A DNA stretch of 64,000 nt from Fulvivirga sp. M361 (GTDB taxonomy: Bacteria > Bacteroidota > Bacteroidia > Cytophagales > Cyclobacteriaceae). Positions 1 through 8,465 of this stretch are shown piece by piece (position 1 is the first letter of the stretch; each line of letters begins with the position of its first letter). The notes under the pieces were generated by a model. That model was not told the origin of the DNA, searched no databases, and saw nothing but the letters and a program-made list of their open reading frames with translations. Where the stretch lies: NCBI RefSeq assembly GCF_007097395.1, contig NZ_VKDC01000005.1:124001-188000 (forward strand), read 5' to 3'. The translations under genes were made by a program, and so were the position numbers.

Positions 1-2
1 TT

Positions 3-1220
3 GCCGATATTCCTGTGAATGACCCGGAAATAAAAGTGTTGAAAGAGGCGGTAGGCATTCTGAAAAAAAGATCAGACCGGTCCCCTTTGGACCCTATGGG
101 TTGGACAGCGCATGGGATGCTTCATGCTACCTTTTGTGCTACCAGTATTTACGCCAACCAGGTGCATTACAACTGGTATGTGTGGCCCTGGCATAGACTG
201 TACCTGTGGTCAATGGAGCAAAAACTTCAAAAGGCCGTAAATGAACCCAAACTGGCCCTTCATTATTGGGACTGGACCAAGAAAAACACCATCCCTGAAC
301 ATTACTGGGGTGGTGAGAGTAACCCGTTATTCAACAATACCCGGCAGGTAACTGAACACGACATCATCCCAACGGATTTTATTAATGTCGGCGCCGGATT
401 CCGGGCAGAAAGCTACAAAACGTTTGGTGGATACCCAGCCATAAAAAATCGTGGTGAGGCACAACTGGATGGCCTGGCGGAGCAGTCTTTTCATAACAAC
501 ATCCACAACTGGATAGGGGGTCAAATGGCCACCTTTACGGAATCCGGTTTCGAACCTGTATTTTATGGTCATCACGGTAATTGCGACAGAATTTGGGAGG
601 CCTGGCAAGCTTACAACCCTAAAAACAAACTTCCTGCAGGTGAGGAATGGCTGGAAAAGCGGCTTTTTGCCACAGATGGAAATGGCACACCTGTTGAATT
701 CAAGATCAAAGAACTGCTGAACATCAATGACCTGGGGTATCAATTTGAAGATTTAAACCTGAACCCTGCATTTTGTAATCCATATGAGGTTGCCGATCTC
801 CCGGACAGAGAAAAGACAAAGCAGGATTGCATTGCACCGTTAAACGTCCAAACCTCTGAAACCGGTGAGATCTACCAGGAATTCATCAACAAAGAACGGG
901 CCCATGTCATTCTACATTTTGAACGGGCCCAGTTACCTTACCAGCCTTATTGTGCCAGGGTCTTTTTTGAATACGATAAAAACGGATCAAAGAAAAGTAC
1001 ATACAGCGGTACCTTCACGATTTTACCCATACTGGACCTTGACTCTGTACTCTTGCAAAATGGCGTGCACCTGCAAATCGAAATAGAAAAGGAAATTGCA
1101 GAGGTGATCCATGCTAATAAAGATGTACAGGTGATCTTCCAGCCTGTCCCTTTGCCTAATCGCGCCATTCCGAACGAAGCCTTAAAACTTGAAAACATCT
1201 CTTTAAAAATGGGAATATGA
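3..1220 (+). CDS. Tyrosinase / polyphenol oxidase family protein (5' partial)
   Basis: Type-3 dicopper oxidase expected to hydroxylate or oxidise phenols with O2. The frame is open to the left edge (codons for A-D-I-P precede the GTG at 15), so the true start lies outside the window. Numbering from that GTG, CuA is built by H37, H51 and H60 (motif WPWHRLYLW), with C41 placed four residues after H37 as in the thioether Cys of plant-type enzymes; CuB has H160 and H164 (HNNIHNW) and H186/H187 (GHHGNCDRIW). The last ~120 residues are beta-rich and may match the C-terminal domain of polyphenol oxidases. It overlaps the next gene, a SCO copper chaperone, by 4 bp, which points to coupled translation and local copper loading. 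I see no twin-arginine or signal peptide because the N-terminus is missing. Family assignment is firm; the substrate is unknown. Confidence 0.9.
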   Translation, partial: ADIPVNDPEIKVLKEAVGILKKRSDRSPLDPMGWTAHGMLHATFCATSIYANQVHYNWYVWPWHRLYLWSMEQKLQKAVNEPKLALHYWDWTKKNTIPEHYWGGESNPLFNNTRQVTEHDIIPTDFINVGAGFRAESYKTFGGYPAIKNRGEAQLDGLAEQSFHNNIHNWIGGQMATFTESGFEPVFYGHHGNCDRIWEAWQAYNPKNKLPAGEEWLEKRLFATDGNGTPVEFKIKELLNINDLGYQFEDLNLNPAFCNPYEVADLPDREKTKQDCIAPLNVQTSETGEIYQEFINKERAHVILHFERAQLPYQPYCARVFFEYDKNGSKKSTYSGTFTILPILDLDSVLLQNGVHLQIEIEKEIAEVIHANKDVQVIFQPVPLPNRAIPNEALKLENISLKMGI

Positions 1221-1828
1221 GAACAGGCCTTAATGTTATTATGCTTTCAATAGTGGTATTAAGTTGCCGGGATAATCCCGACAGTACGTTACCGATCTTG
1301 GGTGAGATGACTATAGACTCTGTCTCCGGGAATATAAAGTACTATCAGGCTCCGGAGTTTACCTACATAGATCAACGGAACAGGCCAATCACTCATGAGG
1401 ATTTTGAGGGCAAGGTCCAGGTGGTCGACTTTTTTTTCACCAGTTGCCCAACCATTTGCCCTAAAATGACCCGTCATCTTAAAACGGTTCAGGACTACTT
1501 TATCAATGACCCCCGGGTGGCCATTATCTCATTTTCAATTGACCCTAAGCACGATACCCCTGAACGGCTGAAAAGTTATGCGGAAAACCATGGGGTCAAT
1601 GACATGCAATGGTCACTTCTAACCGGTAATGGCCCGGATGTATTCGCATTATCCAAAGACTATAAGGTCATGGCTTTTGATGACAGGCTAGGAAATGAAC
1701 CCAACCTTATCCACGACGGAACATTTGTGCTGGTCGATGACGAAAGGAAGATCCGGGGATATTACAATGGCCTCGATAAGGAGGACATAACACGGCTGAT
1801 CAAAGACATTGAAAAATTACTCTCTTAG
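1217..1828 (+). CDS. SCO1/SenC family copper chaperone lipoprotein
   Basis: Thioredoxin-fold copper chaperone, normally serving CuA assembly in cytochrome oxidase. The protein starts with a lipoprotein signal (hydrophobic stretch ending in VVLSC, Cys17) and so is probably membrane-anchored in the periplasm. The copper-binding motif CPTIC is at residues 77-81 and the third ligand His is near residue 166 (LIHDGTF); both are intact. Start ATG overlaps the tyrosinase stop (ATGA). Because it sits inside a tyrosinase operon and not beside cytochrome oxidase genes, I infer it may deliver copper to the tyrosinase; a general SCO role is the alternative. Confidence 0.9.
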   Translation: MRTGLNVIMLSIVVLSCRDNPDSTLPILGEMTIDSVSGNIKYYQAPEFTYIDQRNRPITHEDFEGKVQVVDFFFTSCPTICPKMTRHLKTVQDYFINDPRVAIISFSIDPKHDTPERLKSYAENHGVNDMQWSLLTGNGPDVFALSKDYKVMAFDDRLGNEPNLIHDGTFVLVDDERKIRGYYNGLDKEDITRLIKDIEKLLS

Positions 1829-1840
1829 CTAAGATCGACG

Positions 1841-2266
1841 ATGCTGAAAAAACTTGTTTTAAGTACTGATATTAATCCGGGCAGGCTGCATTTAAGCCTG
1901 TTAGCCTACCGGGTGCTTATTTCCTTATCACTTTTCAATACACATGGTATAAAAAAGGCACTAAATTTTGAGGAAACCCTGGCGCATATACCGGACCCGT
2001 TAGGGGTAGGAAGTGCAGCCAGCGCCTATTTTGCCTTATTAGCCAATGTAATTTGCCCGGCCTTTATTGCCTTGGGGCTTTTTACAAGGGCGGCCATTAT
2101 CCCTGTACTTTCCATTACACTGATGGGCTTTTTTGTAGTCCATATATCAGATCCCTGGCCGGTTAAAGATGTACCACTGATGTATTCGATAACATTTTTA
2201 TTGCTTCTGATACTAGGGCCTGGAAAGTATGCCTTAGACCATAAACTTTTCAACCAACAAAAATGA
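1841..2266 (+). CDS. DoxX-like membrane protein
   Basis: Small integral membrane protein of 141 residues with about four hydrophobic segments, matching the DoxX/DoxD-like family (pattern of an early Arg in LLAYRVLISL, then a GLFTRAA-type turn after the second or third helix). Members are loosely linked to redox or thiosulfate:quinone oxidoreductase activity, but most have no proven role. It begins 12 bp after the SCO gene and overlaps the next gene by 4 bp, so it belongs to the tyrosinase operon. It could help shuttle electrons or quinones made by the oxidase; that is inference only. Confidence 0.75.
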   Translation: MLKKLVLSTDINPGRLHLSLLAYRVLISLSLFNTHGIKKALNFEETLAHIPDPLGVGSAASAYFALLANVICPAFIALGLFTRAAIIPVLSITLMGFFVVHISDPWPVKDVPLMYSITFLLLLILGPGKYALDHKLFNQQK

Positions 2267-2712
2267 AAACTCAATTCCTTCTTATTGTCATCGCTATTGC
2301 AGCAGGAGCAGTATTGCCCTTGCAGGCAGGTTTAAATATACAACTTGGCAAAGCTGTGCATCAACCTATTTTTGCTGCTTTTGCTTCGTTTGTCATAGGC
2401 GCGGCCGGGTTACTGGTCTATTTATTTGTCCTTAAGTTTGACTTTACCAGCATCCCCCAGGTGAAGTCCACACCTCCCACAGTCTGGTTGGCAGGTATTC
2501 TGGGAGCATTTTATGTAGCTGCAGTGATCATTCTTGCTCCGAAATTAGGCGTAGCGCTTACCTTCTCACTGGTAGTTGCAGGCCAGATGGCCGTCTCCCT
2601 CCTACTAGACCATTTTGGCCTGATGCATTTACCGGTGAAACAGATCAATTGGCCCAGGGTCATAGGAGTTATTTTTTTAATCGCCGGCGTTTTGCTTATT
2701 CGGAGGTTTTGA
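2263..2712 (+). CDS. DMT-superfamily YdcZ (DUF606) membrane protein
   Basis: 149-residue protein with five predicted transmembrane helices, the usual length of a YdcZ/DUF606 half-size transporter. Typical features seen are the N-terminal AGAVLPLQAGLN segment, a conserved GAAGL in helix 2 and LGVALTFSLVVAGQM in helix 4, with a positively charged C-terminus (LLIRRF). Members of this family are presumed small-molecule exporters that work as dimers. It overlaps the DoxX gene by 4 bp and its stop codon directly abuts the start of the barrel protein. In this operon it could export a phenolic or amino-acid-like product, but nothing in the sequence fixes the substrate. Confidence 0.75.
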   Translation: MKTQFLLIVIAIAAGAVLPLQAGLNIQLGKAVHQPIFAAFASFVIGAAGLLVYLFVLKFDFTSIPQVKSTPPTVWLAGILGAFYVAAVIILAPKLGVALTFSLVVAGQMAVSLLLDHFGLMHLPVKQINWPRVIGVIFLIAGVLLIRRF

Positions 2713-4062
2713 ATGAAACGTTTAATTGCCATCACTTTTACTCTGATCGCATTTACCTCCTCTGGCCAGGAAAAACAACTCAAATTCAAGTTATTAAGAC
2801 AAGATGACACCCTACCCTTCCGGAGAGATTCCGTCCTGGGATCCCCCTATCCCAAAGTTAAATTCATCCCTTTTGGAGATCGGTCCAGCCTGAGTTTTGG
2901 AGGGAGTTACAGGTTCCAGGCAGAATCCTTCATCAATGAACAATTCAGCAGGGAAATGGACCAAAATGATGTTTGGTTTCTTAACCGGTTTATGCTTCAT
3001 GCTCACCTGAAACTTGGAAATGAATTCGAGTGGTTTGCCGAACTTAACTCAAGTACCCTTTGGAGTAAGGAAAACCTGTCGCCGGTGGATAAAGATGAGC
3101 TGTCTATCAACCAGTTGTTTTTAAGGTACCACCTAACCGATGCGTGGAATATACTTGTAGGCCGTCAAAACCTGCGCCTCGGGAGTGGCAGGTTAATGGA
3201 TATCCGTGAAGGGCCTAATGTCCGCCTGTCATTTGACATGGTCCAAATTCAATTCAGCAACAATAATACCTCGGTCACCAGTTTTTTTGCTGTCCCGGTA
3301 CGTCAAAATCCGGGTGTTTTTGACAACGATGAACTGAATACCGCTGAATACCTTGCCGCCATTTATTTCACCCAAAAGTGGACTAAAAAATTCAATACTG
3401 ACCTCTACGTTTTATATAAAAATGAGGACAATAAATCCTGGGGTCCGGGTACCGCTGACGACATGAGAGTTTCCTTAGGATTCAGGCATTTTGGCGAATG
3501 GAAGGGGCTTCAATACAACAATGAATTTGTCTATCAATTCGGAAGCTTTTCAACCGAAAGGATTAGCGCATGGACCGCCTCTTTTAATCTCAAAAAATCT
3601 GTTTCGTGGCTAAACCAACCGATAACCTTAGGTCTCAAAACGGAAGCCATAAGTGGCGACCAAGCCGCAGAGGACAGAAAGCTGAACACGTTTGACGCAC
3701 TTTATCCGCGAGGTGCGTACTTCGGACGTGTAGCACGTTTCGGACCTTCCAATCTTATCGATGTTCACCCTTCCCTGGAAACCCAATTCGGACCACTGAC
3801 CGTATCTCTTGATTACGTGGCATTCTGGAGGTTCTCCTCCAACGACGCCATCTATAACCCGGCCCTGGTGATAGAATATCCTGCCGACAATACAACACGA
3901 TTCGTTGGCCATCAGATAGGCACCATTACCGGGTTGGAAATGAATAAACACTTCACGCTGGAATTAGAGACAAATGTGATCTTTCCCGGTGGTTTTCTCT
4001 CCGAATCAGGTCTGAACAACACCCTTTTCCATGGTGTGGTGACGGCGGAATTTAAGTTTTAG
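2713..4062 (+). CDS. Outer-membrane beta-barrel, alginate-export-domain family
   Basis: 449 residues with a cleavable signal peptide (MKRLIAITFTLIAFTSSGQ) followed by alternating amphipathic strands and ending in a C-terminal aromatic residue (AEFKF), as expected for an outer-membrane barrel. Residues ~60-420 resemble the alginate-export porin domain (strings such as FLRYHLTDAWNILVGRQNL and LGSGRLMDIREGPNVR are typical). Despite the name, the family in Bacteroidota occurs in many non-alginate settings. The ATG starts immediately after the stop of the YdcZ gene, making it the last gene of the tyrosinase operon; a hairpin follows. Together with the inner-membrane YdcZ protein it may form an exit or entry route for the oxidase substrate or product. 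Confidence 0.75.
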   Translation: MKRLIAITFTLIAFTSSGQEKQLKFKLLRQDDTLPFRRDSVLGSPYPKVKFIPFGDRSSLSFGGSYRFQAESFINEQFSREMDQNDVWFLNRFMLHAHLKLGNEFEWFAELNSSTLWSKENLSPVDKDELSINQLFLRYHLTDAWNILVGRQNLRLGSGRLMDIREGPNVRLSFDMVQIQFSNNNTSVTSFFAVPVRQNPGVFDNDELNTAEYLAAIYFTQKWTKKFNTDLYVLYKNEDNKSWGPGTADDMRVSLGFRHFGEWKGLQYNNEFVYQFGSFSTERISAWTASFNLKKSVSWLNQPITLGLKTEAISGDQAAEDRKLNTFDALYPRGAYFGRVARFGPSNLIDVHPSLETQFGPLTVSLDYVAFWRFSSNDAIYNPALVIEYPADNTTRFVGHQIGTITGLEMNKHFTLELETNVIFPGGFLSESGLNNTLFHGVVTAEFKF

Positions 4063-4101
4063 TCCAAGTTAATACAGGCCACTTCAAGTATAGTTCTTCA
4101 A

Positions 4102-4126
4102 CCTGGATAATATTTAGTTATCCAGG
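4102..4126 (+). terminator. Stem-loop at end of tyrosinase operon
   Basis: Perfect 9-bp inverted repeat CCTGGATAA / TTATCCAGG with a 7-nt loop, 40 bp after the stop of the barrel gene. The downstream sequence is T-rich (TTCCTTTGTTCTTTATT) but has no clean U-run. Likely an intrinsic terminator. Confidence 0.55.
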
Positions 4127-4242
4127 GTACTTCCTTTGTTCTTTATTCTCATTGCAACGATGAGAAATATACCTTGGCATGTTAAATAAAGTCTTTATTT
4201 CATTTATAAATACCTAAATTCTGGGATAGAACCCTCACAATT

Positions 4243-4270
4243 TTGAGGGTGTCTGAAGTTTTAGGTGTAC
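4243..4270 (+). promoter_or_regulatory. ECF-type promoter element upstream of sigma gene
   Basis: TTGAGGGT, 14 nt, then GTGTAC, ending 26 nt before the sigma-factor start codon. The same two blocks with exactly the same 14-nt gap occur upstream of the FecR gene (4861-4888). The left block is also half of a 7-bp inverted repeat (ACCCTCA 4231-4237 / TGAGGGT 4244-4250). Read as -35 and -10 elements of an autoregulated ECF promoter; this is inferred from the repetition and not proven. Confidence 0.55.
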
Positions 4271-4296
4271 CAGGGTAATACATTAAACCATTTTAC

Positions 4297-4830
4297 TTGA
4301 AGAAGGAAGTTGTATTAAAATTGAATAAAGGAGATGAATCTGCTTTAAAGGCGATTTTTGATGAATATTTCGAGCCATTGGTCCAGTACTCCTATGCTTA
4401 TATTGGCGATAAGGAAGCTGCAAAGGACGTAGTACAACAATTCTATATCAGCTTATGGAAAAACAGGGAAAACCTTTCGCCTGATACGTTTGAATCTTAC
4501 CTGTTTATATCCGTCAGAAATCGGTCCGTCAATTACCTGCGTGACACAAAAAAATGGGTCCGCATGGATCAGGTGCCTCAAGAGATGAGTTCTGATGCCG
4601 AAGAGTTCCATCAGACAGAAGCACACAAGATCATCCAATCTTATGTTCAATCCGGCATTGCCAGACTACCAAAAAAGTGTAAACGTATTTTCCTGCTCAG
4701 CAAAGCAGATGGCCTGACATATGCAGAAGTAGCCGATGAGCTGGATATTTCAGTAAAAACAGTAGAACGTCAAATGGGAATCGCACTAAAAAAACTCAGG
4801 ACATACATGTCCGATTATCTCATTCCATGA
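4297..4830 (+). CDS. RNA polymerase ECF sigma-70 factor, FecI-like
   Basis: 177 residues. Region 2 lies at about 10-80 (NKGDESALKAIFDEYFEPLVQ, then DVVQQFYISLWKNRE, typical of core-binding and -10 recognition), and region 4 at about 115-172 with a helix-turn-helix (LTYAEVADELDISVKTVERQM). This is the Bacteroidota sigma-70 family that partners with FecR. The only sensible start is TTG at 4297: no in-frame ATG lies near the N-terminal motif, and the next residues KKEVVLKLNKGD are the normal beginning of the family. It should direct transcription of the FecR, receptor and lipoprotein genes downstream in response to a substrate seen by the receptor. Confidence 0.9.
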   Translation: MKKEVVLKLNKGDESALKAIFDEYFEPLVQYSYAYIGDKEAAKDVVQQFYISLWKNRENLSPDTFESYLFISVRNRSVNYLRDTKKWVRMDQVPQEMSSDAEEFHQTEAHKIIQSYVQSGIARLPKKCKRIFLLSKADGLTYAEVADELDISVKTVERQMGIALKKLRTYMSDYLIP

Positions 4831-4860
4831 GTCAGTTCTCCTAATTTAAAAATACAAAAC

Positions 4861-4888
4861 TTGAGGGTAGTCGAAAATACCCGTGTAC
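4861..4888 (+). promoter_or_regulatory. ECF-type promoter element upstream of fecR-like gene
   Basis: TTGAGGGT-N14-GTGTAC, identical in block sequence and spacing to the element at 4243-4270, ending 19 nt before the FecR ATG. It suggests that the anti-sigma/receptor transcript is driven by the same sigma factor. Confidence 0.55.
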
Positions 4889-4907
4889 TCATAAAAAAGA
4901 CGGTAAT

Positions 4908-5861
4908 ATGAATTGGGAAACAATAGCTAAAGTACTTAGCAAAGAATTACCATCAGAAGAACGAAGGAAGATGGAAGGGGTGACAAGAGAAAATGAATCC
5001 GATGAAAAAATACTCAATGAAATTATGCAATGGTGGCCAAAGCAGCTCTCAAAAAACAGCATCCATCTCTCGGATAAAGAGAAGGAGTCTGCCTGGAAAG
5101 AAATCCACTCAGAAATTGATAAAACTACAATACGTCAAATACCATTAAAAAAGTGGGCGCTTAGAATTGCTGCTTCTCTAAGCCTGATACTGGTGGGTTA
5201 TCTTATGTGGCCCTCAAATCAAAAAGTGGTGACCACAACAGGTCAGAAATCGGAAATTATATTGACGGATGGGTCCACCGTTTTCCTGAACCACTCCAGT
5301 GTTCTGAAATACAAAAAATCTTTTGGTGAAGACTCCAGGGAGATCCAGCTAGAGGGCGAAGCATTCTTTGAAGTGAAAAAAAAACCTGAATTGCCTTTCG
5401 TGATCAATACTGGTGGTACTTCGGTGAGTGTACTGGGGACATCATTCAATGTGCACTCCAGAAAGAAAAACAGCGTCATAGAAGTCACAGTAGTAACAGG
5501 AAAAGTCCGTTTTAATGGAGCGGGAAAGGAAGAAATAATTTTACCAGGAGAAATGGGAATTTATGATCGTTCCACAGGGCAACTCATCAAAGTTTCATTG
5601 GACGAATTCAACACAATGGCCTGGCACAGCAGAAAGTTGGAATTCGAATCAACCGCTTTTGATCAGATTGAAAAAACACTTGAAAAAGTTTTTGATATTG
5701 AAATCATCGTAACCAACCCTGATATATATAACTGCAACGTTACATCGGTCATTCAATTTGATGACCCGGAAGAGGTGCTGGAAATACTCGGGTTAACCAT
5801 GGGATTTGATTATGAAATAAATGAGAGAAAAATTCAAATTTCAGGAGATGGGTGCCATTAG
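4908..5861 (+). CDS. FecR-family anti-sigma factor
   Basis: 317 residues. A short cytoplasmic N-terminal part (1-80) that should hold the sigma factor, one transmembrane helix at about 83-101 (WALRIAASLSLILVGYLMW), then the periplasmic FecR domain (about 108-205; TTGQKSEIILTDGSTVFLNHSS and LEGEAFFEVKKKPELPFVI are hallmark strings) and a C-terminal DUF4974-like secretin/STN-type region to the end (FDQIEKTLEKVFDIEIIV). It relays occupancy of the outer-membrane receptor to the ECF sigma factor. Its 3' end overlaps the receptor gene by about 41 bp in a different frame, consistent with tight co-expression. Confidence 0.92.
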   Translation: MNWETIAKVLSKELPSEERRKMEGVTRENESDEKILNEIMQWWPKQLSKNSIHLSDKEKESAWKEIHSEIDKTTIRQIPLKKWALRIAASLSLILVGYLMWPSNQKVVTTTGQKSEIILTDGSTVFLNHSSVLKYKKSFGEDSREIQLEGEAFFEVKKKPELPFVINTGGTSVSVLGTSFNVHSRKKNSVIEVTVVTGKVRFNGAGKEEIILPGEMGIYDRSTGQLIKVSLDEFNTMAWHSRKLEFESTAFDQIEKTLEKVFDIEIIVTNPDIYNCNVTSVIQFDDPEEVLEILGLTMGFDYEINERKIQISGDGCH

Positions 5862-6198
5862 ATCTTTACTAAAAACAGGCTTATCAGGTATCTTCTGTTT
5901 GGTCAGCACAGTGCTTTCTGCACAGCAATCCGGTCCGGTGATCCGGTTTCAACACCGGGAGGTAACATTGGCAAAAGCCTTGAAAGTTGTATCTGAACAA
6001 ACTGACATAGAGTTTTCTTACGTTGAAACCCTTTTTGACAAAGAACAGGTGATTGCCCTGAATAAAGAAGTTTATATACTAGAGGAATTTCTTGATCTTG
6101 TCTTCAAACTTATAAGGGTAACCTGGACCCGGAGAAATGATCTGGTCATACTTTCGAAAGAAAAACCAGTAGATCGAAAAAAAAAAAGTAACCATTAG
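5821..6198 (+). CDS. N-terminal STN part of a frameshifted TonB-dependent receptor
   Basis: 125-residue frame with a signal peptide (GLSGIFCLVSTVLSAQQ) and an STN (secretin/TonB N-terminal) domain at about 42-115, the part that contacts FecR in signal-transducing receptors. The frame stops just after an 11-A run (6177-6187). From 6188 the sequence continues in the next frame with the carboxypeptidase-like, plug and barrel domains of the same receptor. Removing one A joins the two into a single protein of about 882 residues. Either the gene is broken, the assembly has one extra A, or expression relies on slippage at the A-tract. Start ATG at 5821 lies inside the fecR 3' end. Confidence 0.7.
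   Translation: MREKFKFQEMGAIRSLLKTGLSGIFCLVSTVLSAQQSGPVIRFQHREVTLAKALKVVSEQTDIEFSYVETLFDKEQVIALNKEVYILEEFLDLVFKLIRVTWTRRNDLVILSKEKPVDRKKKSNH
6177..6187 (+). repeat. 11-A homopolymer at the receptor frameshift
   Basis: Eleven consecutive A residues exactly at the point where the STN frame ends and the receptor-body frame begins. Ten A residues would restore one continuous reading frame. Runs of nine or more A are known sites of RNA polymerase slippage and of sequencing error. Confidence 0.85.
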
Positions 6199-8461
6199 CG
6201 GGTTCCTCACCGATGAAGAATCCGGAGAAAGCCTGATAGGTGCTCATGTCATAGACCTGAACAATGCCCGGGGGGTCACCACCAATTCATATGGTTTTTA
6301 TAGCCTGACAACGCATAGTTACCCACAAAAGATCTCTTACTCGTACATAGGATACCAGTCTGAAGAGAAGGTGCTGCATAGCGAAAGAGATACCGTTATC
6401 AATATGCTGTTGAAGGCAAATTCCCAATTACTCGAAGAAATTACAGTTAGTGGTCATGTTCCTATTTTCGAAAAAACCCAGATGAGCAGTATTACGCTTA
6501 AAAGTGAAGAGATCAAATCGGCACCTGCTTTTATGGGTGAAGTGGACATTCTTAAGACGATCCAGCTTTTGCCAGGAATACAATCCGGTTCGGAAGGTAC
6601 ATCCGGCATCTATGTTCGCGGCGGGGGACCGGATCAAAACCTGATCCTACTTGATGGAGTGCCGGTCTATAATGCCAGCCATCTTTTCGGGTTCTTCTCC
6701 ATTTTCAATGCCGACGCCATCCAAAATGTTAACCTGATCAAGGGAGGCTTTCCGGCACGATATGGTGGCAGACTATCTTCAGTAATAGACATTAACATGA
6801 AGGAAGGGAACAATAATGAATTCCATGGAGAAGGTGCCATCGGAAATGTAGCTACAAAACTGACTATAGAAGGTCCTATCCATAAAGGAAAAACGTCTTA
6901 CATGCTTTCAGGCCGAAGAACTTTTATGGACTTATTCATGGTGCCCTTAGCAAAGTTGGCTGATAGTGACCAAATCACTTCCTATTATTTTGGTGATATC
7001 AACGCAAAGGTGAATCATATGTTTTCCGACAAGGACCGGGTATTTCTCAGCGCATATGCAGGCAAGGATAAGTTTAAAGAAAGCGTCGATGCTATTTCTA
7101 ACTTTGGAAACGTCATAGAGGACCTCAATGAGGATACAGACCTAAATTGGGGAAACATCACCACCGCGATACGATGGAATCATGTTTACAGTCCACGACT
7201 ATTTGGGAACCTCACCACCACTTTTAGTCGATACGAGCTTAACCTGTCTACCAAAGTCGATGTCAAATTTGACAGGAACGGGACTATTGAAAATATCTTC
7301 CGGCGCAATACTTATACCTCAAACATCCGGGACTGGGCAGCAAAAATTGATTTTGACTATTTACCCTCAAATAATCACCATATACGGTTTGGAGCTTCTG
7401 CCATCGACCACCTGTTTGAACCGGGAGCCTCGCGTTTTCAGTCGCATCTGGAGACGGATACTACTTTCGGCTCATCCAACATAAATACGCAAGAGTTCTA
7501 CACCTACATAGAAGATGAGATCAGGGTATCGAATCGTTTTAGTTTAAACGCAGGCATCCACCTGTCAGGATCTATGGCTGAAAACACATTTTATCCTTCA
7601 TTTCAACCCCGGATCTCTACCAATTACCAATTCTCAGAGTTTTTTTCTGTAAAGGCTTCCTATGCCCGAATGGCCCAATACATACATCTTTTAGTGAATT
7701 CGGGTGTAGGGTTGCCTACAGACCTGTGGGTGCCGGTAACGGATAGAATAAAACCACAAATAGCGGATCAGGTGGCACTGGGAGTGGCCATGGAAGTAGC
7801 CGGCAAATTTGAACTTACCGTAGAAGGGTATTATAAATGGATGTCCGGCTTGGTCGAGTATAAGGACGGCGCAGGCTTTTTGGACATAGACAATGCCTGG
7901 GAAGATAAAATTGAAACCGGAGAAGGATACAGCTACGGCATAGAGCTCTTAGTACAAAAACGGCTGGGAAAAACCACCGGTTGGTTGGGATACACCTGGT
8001 CGAAAAACAAGAGAGATTTTGAAAACCTCAACTTTGGCAGGGAATTTTATTACCGATATGACCGCAGGCATGATATAAGTCTGACGCTAAACCACAAGCT
8101 AAAAGCAAATATCGATTTAGGATTTATCTGGGTTTACGGAACCGGTTTTCCGGTTACACTGCCTACCGCCACCTACAAAAGGTCAAATGATCATATTACA
8201 GGAAAGGTCAGGGGAACTGATTTCATCAAAGATTTCCACGGTCGCAATGCTACCAGAACGAAAGACTATCATCGCCTGGATATCAGCATAAGCTTCTCTA
8301 AAAAGAAGAAATGGGGTGAACGAAAATGGGTTTTTGGCCTCTACAATACCTATTCTCGTTTGAATCCGACTTTCGTAGAATTTAATGTGGACAAAAAGCA
8401 GTTTACACAGCTGAGCCTCTTCCCTATTATTCCCGCTTTTAGCTATCAATTCAAATTTTAA
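6188..8461 (+). CDS. TonB-dependent receptor body (carboxypeptidase-like, plug, barrel)
   Basis: Continuation of the receptor after the A-tract; the frame is open from 6188 and has no good start before an ATG-less stretch, the first GTG/CTG region being near 6371. The first ~75 codons form a carboxypeptidase-regulatory-like domain (TISGFLTDEESGESLIGA, then GVTTNSYGFYSL). The plug follows (EIKSAPAFMGEVDILKTIQLLPGIQ, then GTSGIYVRGGGPDQNLILLDG), and then a 22-strand-type barrel ending in SYQFKF. Outer-membrane uptake of an iron complex or other large nutrient is the family role; the FecR/ECF pair upstream says it is a signal-transducing receptor, and the DUF4249 lipoprotein 4 bp downstream is the usual partner. 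Domain identity is certain; whether it is expressed full length is open. Confidence 0.88.
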   Translation, partial: VTISGFLTDEESGESLIGAHVIDLNNARGVTTNSYGFYSLTTHSYPQKISYSYIGYQSEEKVLHSERDTVINMLLKANSQLLEEITVSGHVPIFEKTQMSSITLKSEEIKSAPAFMGEVDILKTIQLLPGIQSGSEGTSGIYVRGGGPDQNLILLDGVPVYNASHLFGFFSIFNADAIQNVNLIKGGFPARYGGRLSSVIDINMKEGNNNEFHGEGAIGNVATKLTIEGPIHKGKTSYMLSGRRTFMDLFMVPLAKLADSDQITSYYFGDINAKVNHMFSDKDRVFLSAYAGKDKFKESVDAISNFGNVIEDLNEDTDLNWGNITTAIRWNHVYSPRLFGNLTTTFSRYELNLSTKVDVKFDRNGTIENIFRRNTYTSNIRDWAAKIDFDYLPSNNHHIRFGASAIDHLFEPGASRFQSHLETDTTFGSSNINTQEFYTYIEDEIRVSNRFSLNAGIHLSGSMAENTFYPSFQPRISTNYQFSEFFSVKASYARMAQYIHLLVNSGVGLPTDLWVPVTDRIKPQIADQVALGVAMEVAGKFELTVEGYYKWMSGLVEYKDGAGFLDIDNAWEDKIETGEGYSYGIELLVQKRLGKTTGWLGYTWSKNKRDFENLNFGREFYYRYDRRHDISLTLNHKLKANIDLGFIWVYGTGFPVTLPTATYKRSNDHITGKVRGTDFIKDFHGRNATRTKDYHRLDISISFSKKKKWGERKWVFGLYNTYSRLNPTFVEFNVDKKQFTQLSLFPIIPAFSYQFKF

Positions 8462-8465
8462 ACCT

